Of a stretch of 6,815 nucleotides of DNA, positions 6,469 to 6,815 are shown in pieces. The notes under the pieces are model-generated. The model was not told the DNA's origin. It saw only the letters and a list, made by a program, of their open reading frames with translations, and made no database searches. A program made the position numbers and the translations under genes. Numbering within the stretch: position 1 is the stretch's first letter; every line of letters starts with the position of its first letter. The stretch is from an uncultured Bacteriovorax sp. (GTDB lineage: Bacteria; Bdellovibrionota; Bacteriovoracia; Bacteriovoracales; Bacteriovoracaceae), in assembly GCA_946482295.1 (NCBI GenBank), contig CAMLRB010000197.1, forward strand, positions 1 to 6,815. The letters run 5' to 3'.

Positions 6469-6815
6469 TTATGCCTTAACCAATTCTTCAGTTTGATATT
6501 GGAAATCTTTACCTTTTAGATTTGGGTTTCCAAATTCATGTGGTCCACATTTTACAACTGGGATTTCAGCAAAGTTGTAATGAGGAGCCGGAGAAGGAAT
6601 CGTCCACTCTAGCGTTCCAACTTCCCAAGGATTTTGTCCTGATTCTTTTCCTCTGTAGATTGAGTGAACAAAGTTATACACGAAGAAGAGTTGAGCAAAT
6701 CCCATTGTTAACGCTGAAATCGTGATGAACATGTTGATTGGAATCAAGTTTTGTAAAAATTCATACACGAATGGATTGTAAATACGACGGTGCATACCTG
6801 CGTACCCAACGATCA
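6469..6815 (-). CDS. ctaD: Cytochrome c oxidase subunit I, C-terminal fragment (5' end beyond window)
   Basis: Only the last 115 or so residues are present; the reading frame is open to the window edge and continues outside. The fragment starts IVGYAGMHRRIYN, equivalent to the GMPRRY-type motif before the last helix of A-type subunit I, here with His in place of the usual Pro. A final membrane helix follows (about residues 23-46 of the fragment). The tail NPWEVGTLEWTIPSPAPHYNF is a near-universal signature of aa3/caa3-type subunit I. The haem and CuB ligands lie upstream, outside the window. This is the binuclear-centre subunit that reduces O2 to water and pumps protons. It is the first visible gene of the operon. 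Confidence 0.96.
   Translation of the reverse strand, partial: IVGYAGMHRRIYNPFVYEFLQNLIPINMFITISALTMGFAQLFFVYNFVHSIYRGKESGQNPWEVGTLEWTIPSPAPHYNFAEIPVVKCGPHEFGNPNLKGKDFQYQTEELVKA

Noticed and set aside
5322..6725. Five further frames of 67-102 codons in the oxidase operon
   Set aside because: They overlap genes with haem motifs, membrane helices and family signatures; they are shadows of those genes.

Overview
The window holds the 5' part of a ribosomal RNA operon, a small group of accessory genes, and the distal half of a haem-copper cytochrome oxidase operon. The organism is a low-GC, aerobic, Gram-negative bacterium. It has lipoprotein signal peptides, a Proteobacteria-like 16S, and an aa3/caa3-type oxidase with a lipoprotein dihaem cytochrome c. 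The 16S and the AT-rich coding style fit the Bdellovibrionota, such as the Bacteriovorax/Peredibacter group of predatory bacteria. That placement is inferred from familiarity with such sequences and was not checked by a search.

Positions 1-1962: the rRNA operon lies on the minus strand and is transcribed leftwards. The order is promoter (-35 at 1856-1861, -10 at 1833-1838), tRNA-Ala(UGC) (1692-1767), a leader of about 260 nt with a boxA-like antitermination site and a GNRA-capped hairpin, then 16S rRNA (about 1430 down to 1). The window edge cuts off the last ~120 nt of the 16S. The notable point is that tRNA-Ala sits before the 16S, not between 16S and 23S as is usual. Every long reading frame over 329-1462 is a shadow of the rRNA.

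Positions 1890-3120, plus strand: a cyclophilin-type peptidyl-prolyl isomerase lipoprotein reads away from the rRNA promoter. Next comes an unrecognised secreted protein of about 162 residues. Its ribosome-binding site lies in one arm of a strong hairpin, and a second possible start codon sits in the hairpin loop. Its 3' end overlaps, tail to tail, a YgiD-like extradiol (DODA-type) dioxygenase on the minus strand (3106-3867).

Positions 3946-6815, minus strand: a tightly packed cytochrome oxidase operon, read right to left. It runs subunit I (3' end only), subunit III, a dihaem cytochrome c lipoprotein, a SCO copper chaperone and subunit IV, and ends at a clear intrinsic terminator (3946-3972). 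Gaps between genes are 3 to 18 nt. The cytochrome c could pass electrons to the oxidase, and SCO would help assemble the CuA site of subunit II. Subunit II and the operon promoter are not in the window and presumably lie to the right.
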